From positions 855,662-919,661 of the forward strand of contig NW_005434664.1 in NCBI RefSeq assembly GCF_000315625.1: a stretch of DNA of 64,000 nt, written 5' to 3'. This stretch comes from Guillardia theta CCMP2712 (lineage: Eukaryota > Cryptophyceae > Pyrenomonadales > Geminigeraceae). Under the pieces are notes generated by a model. It was not told the origin of the DNA, made no database searches, and worked only from the letters and a program-made list of their open reading frames with translations. The translations under genes and the position numbers were made by a program. Each line of letters starts with the position of its first letter. The first letter of the stretch is position 1. Positions 35,388 through 47,429 of the stretch are shown here, piece by piece.

Positions 35388-38300
35388 ATGGCGGGAGACG
35401 AGCGGGGGGAGGGACTGGAGGAGCGATGCACGGAGAGAGGCATGTTCTACCGCGTCTCCCGCTCCAACACTCCCGTGATGGACTTCGACTCGAGGCTGTC
35501 CTTGTCCAAACTGCGATCTCACTTCCAATCCCCTAGCGCTACTCCCCGCACCATGGTGACGACGAGCAGGTCGGTAGACAATACAGACGTTTCCAACGGA
35601 GATACCTTGAGGAGGAAGACTCTTGTACCGAAGCTCGACACGACGAGGTTCGATTGGATCAACAGCCGTGAGAACCATGAGCATTGAGATGCTCTGCTGT
35701 CGTTGACTTCATTCAAGAGCTGGAGGGTCTGAGATACAAACACCTACGGCATCTCCCCGTGACGACTCGCCGATGGATGGTATGGCGGATGGAATCAGCA
35801 TACTTTCTATGACTCTACCCGTGTCAGGAATGGAAAAATACAAACGATCGGCCGCAGACGGCAAGATCCTCAAGTAGACAAGAGGAGCTACGGTTGTGGT
35901 CTGACCTGAATCGCAGGGCAGTCCCAACCAACAACAAGTCGAGCAGAGGCAGTAAAAGTCTAGCGATGCGACGAGATGACGCTTGTTTCAGATGAAGACA
36001 GCTCGATCTGATGGGTCTTCCTTGTTGCATTACGAGCAGAGGAAGATAAAGCTGAGCAACAACATCGTTGAGAAGGTAAATTGGGGAGAGCAAAGAAGTC
36101 TCTTTACGCGTACGCCTCGATCAGTTTCAGATGGAGATCGAGGAGTTGGAGAGGAAGATGAATGCTCTCATGGACGAGTCTGACGCCTGTTCCATGCCAA
36201 TCATCGTGTTGACGACTTGATAGGAGGAACGTGTTGGAAGAGAAATGCATTTCCCTGCAGGGTGTGCTCAAGGTCAAGGACGACGAAGTGATTGTATGCC
36301 TTGCAGGAACTGAGTTGCTGTCTGCTTGTGATGTCGATCACTAGGAATTAACAAGACTCAACAAGAAGATCTTGTTCATGCTCGGTAGACGTGAAGGGAG
36401 AGGGGCAAGCTGTTGTCTTGATCGCGTTGTAAAAGGGATGAGAGAAGGAGAAATTGCGGACCTGTACACTCGCATCGAGAAGAATGAAGTGATGCTGTTC
36501 CGACAGAGATTGTGATCTTCATCATAACGTCATCGCAGGACGATCTTCTCTTCTTCGAGCCTGCTCCAGGGTCAGCAGCTCGTTCAAGTTCACCATATTT
36601 CAACGACATCGATTACAGGTACGAGGCCCTCAACTGCGTCGATGGCATGACAGGAACATGTTAGTGCAAAGAAGATGAACAAGGACTTGGTCGATCTCGA
36701 AAGAGATCTCCAAGTCAAGATCAGATACAGTGACAGGATGCAAACGCTCGTCTCAAACGCTGCTGACCTGGCGAGGCAGCGGGTAGAGTTTGAGGCGGCG
36801 AATCGTCCGGTGAGCTGCTAGGGGCAAAGGACTTCACTGACACGCGATCCATCCAGACCTTTGCAGAGGCGCAGAGTCAGACAGTCTGCGACGCCAAGGA
36901 CGTTGAGGTGTTTGACGTCTGATCGAGTCTCGTTGGACTGAACGTGTGTGATGAAGATGCTGTTTGCCGTGGAGGAAGTGACGAGTCAATCCGAAGATCC
37001 GGAAGATGTCAGCACTTGTTTGTTTCTAGTCCTGCCAGCTGATTGAAAGCTTCTCAGATGATGAACTTGATTCGAAAAGAACATCAGTCTAGACGCTTTC
37101 ACGCTGGCGTTCCGCGAGCCTTCAGGGTATGATGGAAGAGCTCGTTCCGGTGATTGAGATTGCATGTCAGAATGTGGTCATGGATTCAAGATCGTGGTTT
37201 GCTCAAAGGGTGAGTAGCTGCTGTCTTTTCTGATGTGAAAGTTCCAGTTCTAGGAAGATGTAATCTTATCCACACAGGATGCTCGGGAGGCAACGATAAA
37301 GATGAAGAAGGAACAACTCGACGCACAGATCATGGTCTACTACTTCACCAAGGTCCCTGACGGCTCTGCAACATGTCGTGACATTCACAAAAACTCAACC
37401 AGAGAGATTGCGACGTCAACGACGAGCTCTTGGGCAAAGACAAGTCGTCTTTAACGGGTTGTGCTGCGCCGGCAACTTGGCAGTGGGGCTGAGTGACTAT
37501 GATCGTTGCAGACTTTCTGCTTGAATATCACTTGTACAGGAGCGACAGCAAGGCAGATTGTGATTTAGAGCTGATGGATCTGATCAATCTGCTGAGACAT
37601 GTTGGACCTGTCACCCTCCCACGACGTGCTTACTCTGATGCAGTTCACCCGCCCGGACGAGCACGCCCGAGTCTCTCATGCTCGCATCTTCGCGCGGTTG
37701 AGTGGGATGAGGTAGGAGGAGGAGGAGGAGGAGGAGGAGGAGGAGGAGGAGGAGGAGGTGATAGTCCGCAGCTTGTCGGGGAAGGAGGGGACTGCTCTGC
37801 CGCAAGAGACTCTTGAGTTCGTTCTGGATGTTGTGTACTTCCTGCACGAGTTCTATGGGGAGCAGGTGGCGGGTCTGATGTGGAGGTGTGAGCGGTGATG
37901 GTGGCGAGTAGATGAGACGGGCTGCCATGTCTGCAAGGCAGAGGGCAGAGACGAAGGCGCTGAAGGATGTAGAGATCTTTGCCAACAGGACGAGGAAGGT
38001 CTCTCCCGCTAGCAATCTCTTCGTGGCAGCGTACAAGGAGAAGGAGAAGATCATGTTCAAGAAATCCTTGGTGAAGTCATCGAGCCCGGTGCTTCTCCTC
38101 GCCCTCAAGGCCGGCAGGTGTGCCGGGTGGTCAAGGAGGCCCTGCTGCTGAGGGCGAACATCGTCTGGAGCCAAGGGGACAACCTCTCGTTCCATGAGGC
38201 GAACAGGTCCCGGCTAGAAAGTCTCGACGTTACTCACGGTCGAGCTGCAGGCTGATGAACTTGGAGCAGGCGCTTGATTTCTCCATCTCTCATTACGAAG

Positions 38301-39161
38301 CTGTGCAAACCTTTGCCAGACCGCAAGGCTAGACTCACTTGTTGTGCAGGTGAGGACGATGAGAAGAAGGGCTCTGATGGATAAGTACAAGAACTACATG
38401 TACATCTGCTCTTCACTTGCACAAGAACCATGATGAGCTCGTGGTTCAGCGATGGAGAGGGGGTGATAACATGCAAACAATTCCATTCAATCATGCAGGA
38501 GATCGACAACGAGGTCCCCGAGGCTCAAGTACCGACAGCTGCTTGCGTTGCAGCTCCTTGCTCAACTTCCTGCCGCAGATTGATCGAATGTTCCGCAAGA
38601 TAGCAGTGGAGTCAGGGCCGACCAACTTGATAGATGCTGAGGTGTCGCCCCTTTCTTGACCTCAACCGCCAGTCATTCTTCTCCTGTCATGGTAGGTCTT
38701 CTGTGATGTGCTGCAAGAGAACAAGTTCGACCGACCGGCAGAGATCGGAGTCAAGGTTCTCCTGCTGCTGCTCCTCGTTCTCTTCTTCCTCTCCTCTCCT
38801 CTCCTCTCCTCTCCTCTCCTCTCTCCTCTCCTCTCCTCTCCTCTCCTCTCCTCTCCTCTCCTCTCCTCTCCTCTCCTCTCCTCTCCTCTCCTCTCTTCTC
38901 TCCTCTCCTCTCCTCTCCTCTCCTTGACTGCTCCTGTTGTCAGGTGGTCAACCCGTATGTGTATACCCGGAAGCAGCCCGTGGAAGTTGTTGAAACTGAG
39001 AAAGTGACTGCGAAGAAGAAGGGGAAGGGAAAGACCAAGGTGAGATGTTGATCTTGTACGCACATGACATGATCTCGTCGTAGGTTAAGGAGAAAACGGC
39101 GGAGGAGCAAGATGAAGTTCATGCAGGGGTGAGGAAGGAGATGCGAGTTTCATGCTGTTGA
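35388..39161 (+). CDS. Multi-exon coiled-coil protein, unrecognised
   Basis: Starts MAGDERGEGLEERCTERGMF at 35388; many short + exons follow with typical GT/AG borders. Recognisable coding pieces in order: LRRKTLVPKLDTTRFDW, SLLHYEQRKIKLSNNIVEK (about 35996-36077), MEIEELERKMNALMDESDA, NVLEEKCISLQGVLKVKDDE, GEIADLYTRIEKNEVMLFRQ, DLVDLERDLQVKIRYSDRMQ (about 36680-36740), MMEELVPVIEIACQNVVMDS, DAREATIKMKKEQLDAQIM, LPQETLEFVLDVVYFLHEFY (about 37800-37860), MSARQRAETKALKDVEIFAN (37927), VVKEALLLRANIVWSQGDNL (about 38128), VRTMRRRALMDKYKNYM, VVNPYVYTRKQPVEVVETEK (38943), VKEKTAEEQDEVHAG, TGA 39159-39161. The heptad-like charged helices suggest a structural coiled-coil protein. The precise exon chain was not fully resolved, and more than one gene is possible. 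Confidence 0.5.
38793..38934 (+). repeat. (TCCTC)n pentanucleotide array
   Basis: About 140 nt of nearly pure TCCTC/TCTCC repeats in an intron of the coiled-coil gene, with a few interruptions near 38820 and 38893. Polypyrimidine on +, polypurine on the other strand. Confidence 0.97.
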
Positions 39162-39532
39162 TGTGTGAGTCTGATGACTCAGGAAGAGACCGTGACGTGA
39201 AGAGCTGCCATGTTGTTTGCACCAAGACAAGATGGGGAATAACAGTTGTGTTGTAAGTTGCATGAAACATTCACTTGTCAACCAATCATGTCAACAAACA
39301 ACATTTTCCTTCGATCAAAGTTTGCCGTCCTTTGTCACGATCTTCTCATAAATGTGCGGGAAAGCATCGTCGGCATTGTACCTGCGAGGAAACATCTCAG
39401 TTGTCTGCCTCCCTCCTCCATCCACGTTAAAATAAACTGATCCTCCTCCTCCTACCTCCTCCTCCTCTTCCCCATCCCCCCCCATGTTCTTCCTCCTCTT
39501 CCTCCCACCTCCTGCATTAGAAGGCTGACATA

Positions 39533-39791
39533 ATGAACTGGAAGGCCTATGGCTCATTGCGAGTGTGGGACACGGACGTTCACATCTGTCAGTATGTGAA
39601 ACCCGCTCTCCGGGGTATCGGGGGAGTGATCAAGAGCAGGTGGGGAGATTTCAGAGTAACAGAAAGGCGGTTGGAGGATAACTCTTGCGCTGAAATTACG
39701 GACCTGTCATGCCAAGTGAAAGGAGAGCGAGGGAAGTTCCTGAAGTTTGTGCTGTACAAAGCGGGAAGGGATACCTTCGAGATGGTCAGGA
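39533..39791 (+). CDS. TruD/PUS7-family tRNA pseudouridine synthase, N-terminal part (cut by gap)
   Basis: Would isomerise specific uridines in RNA to pseudouridine. Only the first 86 residues are visible, from Met 39533 to the N run. The frame carries the diagnostic TruD opening: ICQYVKPALRGIGGVIKSRW, then GDFRVTE, and after a short loop GKFLKFVLYKAGRDTFEMV, matching 'Y....G..G.IK.R..DF.V.E' and 'GKF..F.LYK...DT...' of the family. The catalytic Asp motif (GTKDKR type) must lie in or beyond the gap. After the gap the DNA belongs to a minus-strand gene, so the remainder of this gene is missing or the gap is larger than drawn. The frame is open upstream to 39530, so an earlier exon is possible. 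Confidence 0.75.
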
Positions 39792-40623
39792 NNNNNNNNN
39801 NNNNNNNNNNNNNNNNNNNNNNNNNNNNNNNNNNNNNNNNNNNNNNNNNNNNNNNNNNNNNNNNNNNNNNNNNNNNNNNNNNNNNNNNNNNNNNNNNNNN
39901 NNNNNNNNNNNNNNNNNNNNNNNNNNNNNNNNNNNNNNNNNNNNNNNNNNNNNNNNNNNNNNNNNNNNNNNNNNNNNNNNNNNNNNNNNNNNNNNNNNNN
40001 NNNNNNNNNNNNNNNNNNNNNNNNNNNNNNNNNNNNNNNNNNNNNNNNNNNNNNNNNNNNNNNNNNNNNNNNNNNNNNNNNNNNNNNNNNNNNNNNNNNN
40101 NNNNNNNNNNNNNNNNNNNNNNNNNNNNNNNNNNNNNNNNNNNNNNNNNNNNNNNNNNNNNNNNNNNNNNNNNNNNNNNNNNNNNNNNNNNNNNNNNNNN
40201 NNNNNNNNNNNNNNNNNNNNNNNNNNNNNNNNNNNNNNNNNNNNNNNNNNNNNNNNNNNNNNNNNNNNNNNNNNNNNNNNNNNNNNNNNNNNNNNNNNNN
40301 NNNNNNNNNNNNNNNNNNNNNNNNNNNNNNNNNNNNNNNNNNNNNNNNNNNNNNNNNNNNNNNNNNNNNNNNNNNNNNNNNNNNNNNNNNNNNNNNNNNN
40401 NNNNNNNNNNNNNNNNNNNNNNNNNNNNNNNNNNNNNNNNNNNNNNNNNNNNNNNNNNNNNNNNNNNNNNNNNNNNNNNNNNNNNNNNNNNNNNNNNNNN
40501 NNNNNNNNNNNNNNNNNNNNNNNNNNNNNNNNNNNNNNNNNNNNNNNNNNNNNNNNNNNNNNNNNNNNNNNNNNNNNNNNNNNNNNNNNNNNNNNNNNNN
40601 NNNNNNNNNNNNNNNNNNNNNNN
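39792..40623. other. Assembly gap (832 N)
   Basis: A run of N between two convergent genes, both of which lose their 3' parts in it. The true length is unknown. Confidence 0.98.
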
Positions 40624-41673
40624 ACAGCCCGACGATGAAGGAGTAGATCTTCTCAGATCGTCGTCCAGATAAGCACGACCCTCCTCCCATCGACGATGAG
40701 GGCTATGATGTGGTGGATGAGGACGACGAGCAGGAGGAGGAGGAGGAGGAGGAGGAGGGAGTGGGGGAAAGTAGACGAGGTAGAGGCCAAGGAGGGAGGA
40801 GGGAGGAGGCGACTTGACCTGCCGCGATCATGGCGGAACAAGTAATCTTCGAGAGGGATGACCTCCGAGCACACGCGAGGGTCTCGAATCATTTCGCTCC
40901 TCTGACAAAGAATGTCAGTTGTCTCCTTCTACCCCTTCCTACTCTCTCCCTCCCCGCAACCTTCCTCCTCTGCACTCCCTCTTCATTCACTGCCTCTCTT
41001 CCCCTATCCACTCCTCCTCTTCGTCCTTTCCCCTCCTTGCCGACCCTTCTCCTCCCCTTCCCATCCTCCTCCTCCCTCTTCAATCTCCGCTGCCAGTTCT
41101 TTCACACCTTCTTCTGCACGTGGCGGAAGTACCATGGGTGGTAAAACTTGTCCAACCGCCGAACCTCTCCGAAGATTCCTGGGCCGACATGAGCGTTTCC
41201 TCCTCCTCCTCCTCCTCCTCCTCCTCCTCCTCCTCGATCATAGCGGTCAGACCTGACTCGGCGGATCCTTTGTCAATCATCCTCCCCTCACACGCCACGA
41301 GGCTGGAGGAGCTGAAGCCAATGCCCTGGGAAAGAAGCAATGCGTAAGAGAGGAGGGGAGGGGAGGAGAAAGTTAAGGGGAAGGGGAGAGGAGGAGGGAG
41401 AGGTGGGAGGGAAGCGGAGAGGAGGAGGAGGAGGGGAAGGGAGAAGGGGGAGGTGGGAGGGAAGAGGAGGGGAGGGGAGGGGAGGATAAAGGTAAGGGGA
41501 AGGGGAGAGGAGGAGGGGGAGGTGGGAGGGAACCAATAGTCACCTCGAGGAAGTCAAGCTCTTCTCTCTTCTCTCCAGTTGCTAGATGAAGTGCAAACTC
41601 AAGGACCTGTCGAGTCGTCAGAAGAAAATGAAGCCGGAAGACGAGAGCATGTTGTTGTTGTTGTTGTTGTTGT

Positions 41674-41757
<84 letters not shown>

Positions 41758-44648
41758 TGATGACGATGACGATGACGATGACGATGACAACTTCTCACAT
41801 TGTCGAAGTGTTCGTAGCTCATGGCAACAAACGGCTCAGCACGAACGAGTTTGATGGTCACGGCTGTGATGACGCCCAGGGTCCCGTAAGAGCCAGGGAG
41901 AGCGAAGAAGAGGTCGGAGAACTGAAACGCTCAAGTCAGACACCAAGTATTACGAATGTCCCCCTCAAATTTGAAAAACTCCTCCTTGAGATTGAAGATC
42001 CTCTCGTTGATTTGATGATTTGAGGACCCCCACCATGAAAACAAGAGCCCTTTCTTCTCACCTCGTTGTCTGCTGTCGCTGTCACGATGTTCCCATCTCC
42101 CAGCACAACCTCCATCCCTGCGATCTGCTGCCCTTTAGAAGTTTGCGCCTCCTGCTCCTGCTCCAGCTCCAGCTCCAGCTCCTGCTCCTGCTCCAGCTCC
42201 TGCTCCAGCTCCTGCTCCTGCTCCCCCCCTCTACCCGCCACTCAATTCGTTCCTGCTCCTGCGGCTCCCCCTCCCTCGTCTCCGTACTCCTCTGCCCCCT
42301 CTTCTGCCTCTTCTGCTTATTGCCAATCTGCCTCCTCCTCTTGCTCCCCTCTTGCTCCCCCTCCCGGTCGCTTCAGCTATTCGTTCTTTCCATCGCCCTC
42401 GCCTCCTCTTCCTCCTCCTCCTCTTTCATACCGAATCATGGAAGAAGCCATGGCGGAAGCTTCCAGACTCTCCTGCGATCCCTGCGATCGCTCCCCCTAC
42501 CGTGATGTGCCGAAACTAACAGCAAAACAGTCATTTCTTCGATCAAACCGTAGTCTCCTCCTCTTGTCCCTTCCATCCTCCCTCTCCCCTTCCTCCTGCT
42601 CCTCCTCCCACCTCGGGCACCACAGGAGGAACAACTCCATAAGGGAGAGTAGCGCGAACCTGACGAATGCTGTCAGACTAGAAACCACAGACGGAAAGCA
42701 GGAGAGAAGATAAGGAAGAGGAAAGAGAAGAGCAAAGGGAGCATCAGCATTAGAAAAGAAGATGAAGGAGGAGACGAGCAGAGACAGCAAAAGGCACGAG
42801 GGGAAAGAAAACGAAAACATCCAAGGAGGCAGGGTGAGGGGAGCATGGGGGAACGGAACCAGGGACTGCATCGTGACTCGTGGCTCAACGAGGGCTAGCC
42901 AGCCGTCCTCCGTCTCCTGCACGCCGATGACTCCGTCCATACCCAGCAGGTCAACTTGAAGGGTCCCATCCTTGTAGGACGAGTCGCGCGGGCAGTGCGA
43001 CTCGCCTCCTCGTCTCTTCATCGTGATGCGCTGGTCGGGCCTGCGCTTGCCCACCGCCTCTGCGATCCTGCGTACATCCTCCGAGTGCTGCTCTAGAGAT
43101 TTCCTCTTCACTCCACTCCCCTCCTCCTCCTCCTCCTCCCTCAGGCTGGACGCCTTATCCCCTCCCTCCTCAAAGAGGCTCTTCCACGCCGCCGCCATTG
43201 CCGACACCGTCCCGCGCCTGCCGAAGGGGATGCCTTCCTTGCGGAAGTCTCGCTCCTCCTCTCCCGTCACCACCGCCATCGTTGCTCGCGCGATTCTTGC
43301 TACAGCTACGGCAGGGCTAGCCTGGCATGAGAGACCGGAGTGAGAAGAAGGCGGAACAAAGGTTGAGGAAGAGGAAGGGGGAGAAGCGATCATGGAGGGG
43401 GGGGAAATTTGATGTGGAAGAGAAAGCAAAGATAGAATGACCGGGTAACGGAGGGAACACTACATCGGAGAGAGGGGAAGGAACGAAGAGATGAGAGGGA
43501 GGAAGGGAAAGGTCGGTTCCAAAGGAGTGAAGAGGAGGGGGAGGGAGAGAGCGTGGGTTTCCAGGCATCACCGCGATACGAGCTGCATTGGTCACAACTT
43601 TCTTCGTCCTTGAAGTCTGACTGACAGTTGGGCTGGCACGTGTGGGACCATTCTCTGCCTTCAACTCGCTCTCCTCCTCGACCCTCGGGGGGTTCCCCTT
43701 GAACACTACCTCACCCGTCTCGTCATCGATGATCATGCAGAACTTCCCGTCGTCGGTCATCTCTGGTTGCCGTAGGATCCTTCCTCGCCACTCGAACACA
43801 TCGGGGCGATCCTTAACAGGCTCGCTCTCCTTAAGGATAGAGCGCCAGATCTCTTGCTCGATCCCCTCCTCCACGGGGATCAGATCGTCCTCCTGTGAGG
43901 CCTCGGACGTCACGCTCCGGGTCCTCGACGGGTTCTCGCTCGTTCCCACATCCAAGTGCTCCTCAAGTATGCGCACCACCTGCTCCTTCCTCATCATCGC
44001 CGCCTGCTTGACAACATTCCTGCCATAGCGATCCATGGCCTCCGGATTTGCTCCCTTGCTCAGGAGAAGCTTCACCAGCTCAGCTGAGCCCGAGCAGGCA
44101 GCTTGCATCAACGCTGTTCTCCCGTTGTAAGTCTTGCCGATACCCTCCACGTCCGCCCCAGCTGCCAGCAGCATCACCGCCGCCTTCAGGTCCTGCTGCA
44201 TCACTGCGAGCATGAGGGCAGTGCGCCCGAACTCGTCCGTCGCATCTGGACTCGCTCCCAGCTGCAGGATCATCTCGATCATGTCTTCTCCTCCTCCCAG
44301 CTGCACAGCCTTGCAGAGTGCGAAGTTGGCACTCACCACATCAGCCTGGATCATGTCTTGAATCACGAGCAGGTCGTTGAGCTTGATCGCGTTCTGCAGC
44401 TCCATGCTCACTGCATTCTGCTGTATGTCGTCTGTCTGGCCCGATCCTGGCCTGATCATCATGCTCGGCATCGATGATCTCCTGACGCGCAGACCTCTTG
44501 GAGTCGGAGCTGGAGGGCGAGGACGAACGGCAGCCGCACGGTGTACTGGCGAACTGATCCGCAGGCCAGCTGGCGCGAAGGAGGAGACACTGTGGCAGGA
44601 TAGGAAGACCACGGCCGTTACCACCAGAAAATCTCTTCCTCTCGACAT
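40624..44648 (-). CDS. Ankyrin-repeat + DHCR24-like FAD oxidoreductase fusion with plastid-type presequence (3' end in gap)
   Basis: Exon 1 (44648-43572, 359 aa) starts MSRGRDFLVVTAVVFLSCHS with cleavage near VSS-FAPAGLR and a basic transit-like stretch, then four ankyrin units (for example LQLGASPDATDEFGRTALML, NGRTALMQAACSGSAELVKL). Its end GCG/GTGATG splices in phase 0 to exon 2 (43321-42860). The FAD_binding_4 part follows in phase: exon 2 has TLQVDLLGMDGVIGV and WLALVEPRVTMQSL; 42659-42612 GVVPPVVPE; 42515-42432 HITVGGAIAGIAGESGSF; 42127-42062 GMEVVLGDGNIVTATADNE; 41921-41799 DLFFALPGSYGTLGVITAVT; 41606-41544; 41325-41253; 41178-41108 DKFYHPWYFRHVQKK; 40901-40819 SEVIPLEDYLFRHDRG. The order and motifs match delta(24)-sterol reductase (DHCR24/Diminuto). 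About 717 aa are visible; roughly 200 C-terminal residues are lost in the gap. The ER enzyme normally has no ankyrin or plastid signal. A separate gene starting at Met in ARATMAVV (exon 2) is the alternative. Confidence 0.7.
41649..41790 (+). repeat. (TTG)n then (GAT/GAC)n microsatellite in an intron
   Basis: A (TTG)n stretch followed by GATGATGATG and then GACGATGACGATG arrays. It lies between exons at 41921-41799 and 41606-41544 of the minus-strand DHCR24-like gene. The poly-Asp frame on + is a by-product. Confidence 0.93.
42150..42225 (-). repeat. (GAGCAG/GAGCTG)n hexamer tract in an intron
   Basis: The minus strand reads GAGCAGGAGCAGGAGCTGGA and so on, just upstream of the exon starting at 42127. 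It gives an EQEQEL frame that is probably not translated. Confidence 0.85.
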
Positions 44649-46077
44649 GATTGAGAGTCTCGGTCGCTGCATCCTCTTCATCGGGACCCCGCCGCTCGAG
44701 CCTTCCATGGCAGCGAGTGGCTTCAGGTCGGCAGCTAGGTCACTCGAGCAGAACCTGGAGCGAGCAGAGCAGGAAGACAGGAGGCTTCCTTCAGAAGGAG
44801 AGCGGAGAATCCATGATGTCTCAGCATGATCCTTCCCCCGTCGCGCTTCCTCCTCCTCGCACCTTGCGCGCGCCTCTCCCGCCATGTTGGGCGTCGCCCC
44901 GACGGGCCTGTGAGTAACAAAATATTTAGTTAATCTGTTTTCAGTAGTTAATCCACTATGGTCATAATTACTCACTGAATGAGGTTGGCCTGGCACGCCG
45001 TGCGGCAGTGACGACCCGGCCCGGCCCGGCGAACCCGGCCCGCCGGGCCGGCGTTGAGCGCCGGGCGGCCGGGCGGCGGCGGCCGGTCAACCCGGTGACC
45101 GGACGGACCGGGGTTCACGCCCCGTGCCGGGCGGCCGGCCGCGCCGGGGGGCCCTCAGGGCCTGCGCACTGCCGCCGTGCGACGGTCGGACTGTGACCGT
45201 CGGACTCGTCCGTCAACCATTGAACCCGGCGCGCGGCGCGCGGCGGGGGACTTGCCAGTGAGAGTCCTGCGCGCAGCCTGGCAAGTTAAGTGAAGGTATC
45301 CGTTACTAAGTTTGGGGGACAGCAGTCGGCAGGATTGGGTTTGGTTCTCGCTGTCACACAGTGTCTTTCTCTTCGGGGCTCGCCAGTGTCAGGGTCAAGC
45401 CTCCTCATCTCCTGATTGTCCTCGTACTGATTTTCAACTTAACTTTGAGTAAAGAACCGCTCAACGGCAAAAAATTGTACCGAGGAGGAACTAGATGAGT
45501 AATCATTCATTGAATTCCGCAGCCTGCAGTGCGGCCAGACTCTTCGGCGGGCGGCTTGACGAGCTTCGAGCCTCGGGCAACAAACTCGCCCACCCCTCAT
45601 TTCTCACCATGAACGAACCGGTGGTCATCTCAGGATCTCAACTCCTTAGAGGGCCAGGGGTACTTTTTCGGCATGAAAACAGGGGTAGCACATTGATGTC
45701 CAACGGCATTTTCTATTGGTACAAATTTTACAATAATCCAGTACAAATATATTTTATATTGTTACGATGTTTTAAAATATAATTTTATATGTGTACAGGA
45801 AATTATGACTACCCCTGTGTTTATCAGACTTTGTCGTGTCAAAGGTAGGGTGGGGGTGGGGCAAGGGGGGGGGCGAGGGGAAAGGAAATATAGGAGCAGC
45901 CAAGACGGTGCTTACCAAAGGAAACCTCATCCTCCTCTGCTCTACCTCTTTCTAGAGTTCAACCACTCTTCGCTCTACAGCTGTTCTTTGCTCATTGCCT
46001 TGCTTGCTATTCTTCTTTGATCTATTCGATCCTGCAAACAGTACATCACTACTTGTTTTCCCAGTTGCTTTTTGAGA
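44649..46077. repeat. GC-rich island 4 and short C/G-rich block before CDC20
   Basis: Extremely GC-rich at 45003-45260 (CCCGGCCCGCCGGGCCGGCG). At 45436-45453 comes AACTTAACTTTGAGTAAA, also present at 7755-7772. After this, 45640-45700 and 45810-45870 carry GGGGTA/CCCCTG words of the strand-biased blocks, separated by an AT-rich stretch (45710-45790). No gene was found; the last 150 nt should contain the CDC20 promoter. Confidence 0.45.
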
Positions 46078-47391
46078 ATGTGTGCACACGTTTCTGCTCC
46101 AAAGACGCCCAAGGCTCAGAGGTCTCCACAGGGAGATCGCTTCATCCCCAAGAGAAGTGCCATGGATGGTGAAATGGCCTTCTTCAACTTGTGTGCTAAT
46201 GAAAACTCAAACCCTCAAACCCCGAGTTCGGCCAAGAAGACGCCAGGTAAGGATCAGTACAAGTCGACACTGGCAGACTCGATGGGAATGGGACAGACCA
46301 ACAAGCCTCACAAGATTCTGACGTTGCAGGCCGATGCCCCCAAGCCACCTGAAGGACACTTGAACAGTCAGCGAGTGCTGTACACGCAGAACAAGGTAAG
46401 TGACATGAAGAAGAAGGTGAGCATGCGGTATATCCCCCAGGCGCCAGAGAAGATCCTTGATGCTCCCGAGCTGATGGATGACTACTACCTCAACCTGCTC
46501 GACTGGTCCAGCACCAACATCCTCGCGGTCGCTCTCTCGCAGACCGTCTACCTCTGGAACGCGTCCACTGGCTCCATCGAAGAGCTCTGCACCACGCAAG
46601 GAGAGGACGACTACATCACCTCGGTTGCGTGGGTGCAGGACGGCAACTACATCGGAGTCGGGACGAACAACCAGGAGGTTCAGATCTGGGACGTGGGCGG
46701 CATGCGACAGATTCGCACGATGAAGGGGCACAGAGGGAGGGTGTCGTCACTGGCCTGGAACAGTCACATCCTGAGCAGCGGAAGCAGAGACAGCTCCATC
46801 ATCCACCATGACGTGCGCATTGCTCAGCACGTGACGGCCAGGCTGGAAGGAGCTCACACGCAGGAAGTTTGCGGGCTCAAGTGGTCGTGCAACGGGCAGC
46901 AGTTGGCCTCTGGCGGCAACGACAACATCCTCAACGTGTGGGACATGGGGCAGACCACGCCACGTCATCAGATCTGTCACCACCAGGCTGCCGTGAAGGC
47001 GCTTGCCTGGTGCCCTCATCAGGTAACAAGGCTGTTCCTCTCCTTCCCTCCATCCCTCCTGTTCTTCTCAACAGCTGAGCCCTTCCCATGCTGAGCCCTT
47101 CCCATCCCCCCTTCTTCCTGCCCCTTGTTCTCGTCATGATCAAGTTGGCAGGCGAACCTCTTGGCGTCGGGAGGAGGGACGGCAGACAGGAAGATCTGCT
47201 TCTGGAACACGACGACAGGAGCCCTGCTGCAGGAGGTCGACACTAACTCGCAGGTATGCTCCCTCATGTGGTCCAAGCACGAGAAGGAGATCCTCTCCTC
47301 GCACGGCTTCACGCAGAACCAGTTGACCCTCTGGAAGTATCCTTCCATGGTCAAGGTTGCGGAGCTCACCGGACACCAGGTCAGTGTCTTT

Positions 47392-47429
<38 letters not shown>

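Noticed and set aside
37611-38195. 194-codon ORF on minus
   Set aside because: Antisense to + exons with better coding character (LPQETLEFVLDVVYFLHEFY, MSARQRAETKALKDVEIFAN); includes a GGA-repeat stretch.
40650-41347. Plus-strand ORFs such as DKHDPPPIDDEGYDVVDEDD and PNLSEDSWADMS
   Set aside because: Antisense to well-supported minus-strand exons (DKFYHPWYFRHVQKK, SEVIPLEDYLFRHDR) of the DHCR24-like gene.
41579-41854. Poly-Asp ORF on +
   Set aside because: It is the GAT/GAC microsatellite in an intron of the minus-strand DHCR24-like gene.
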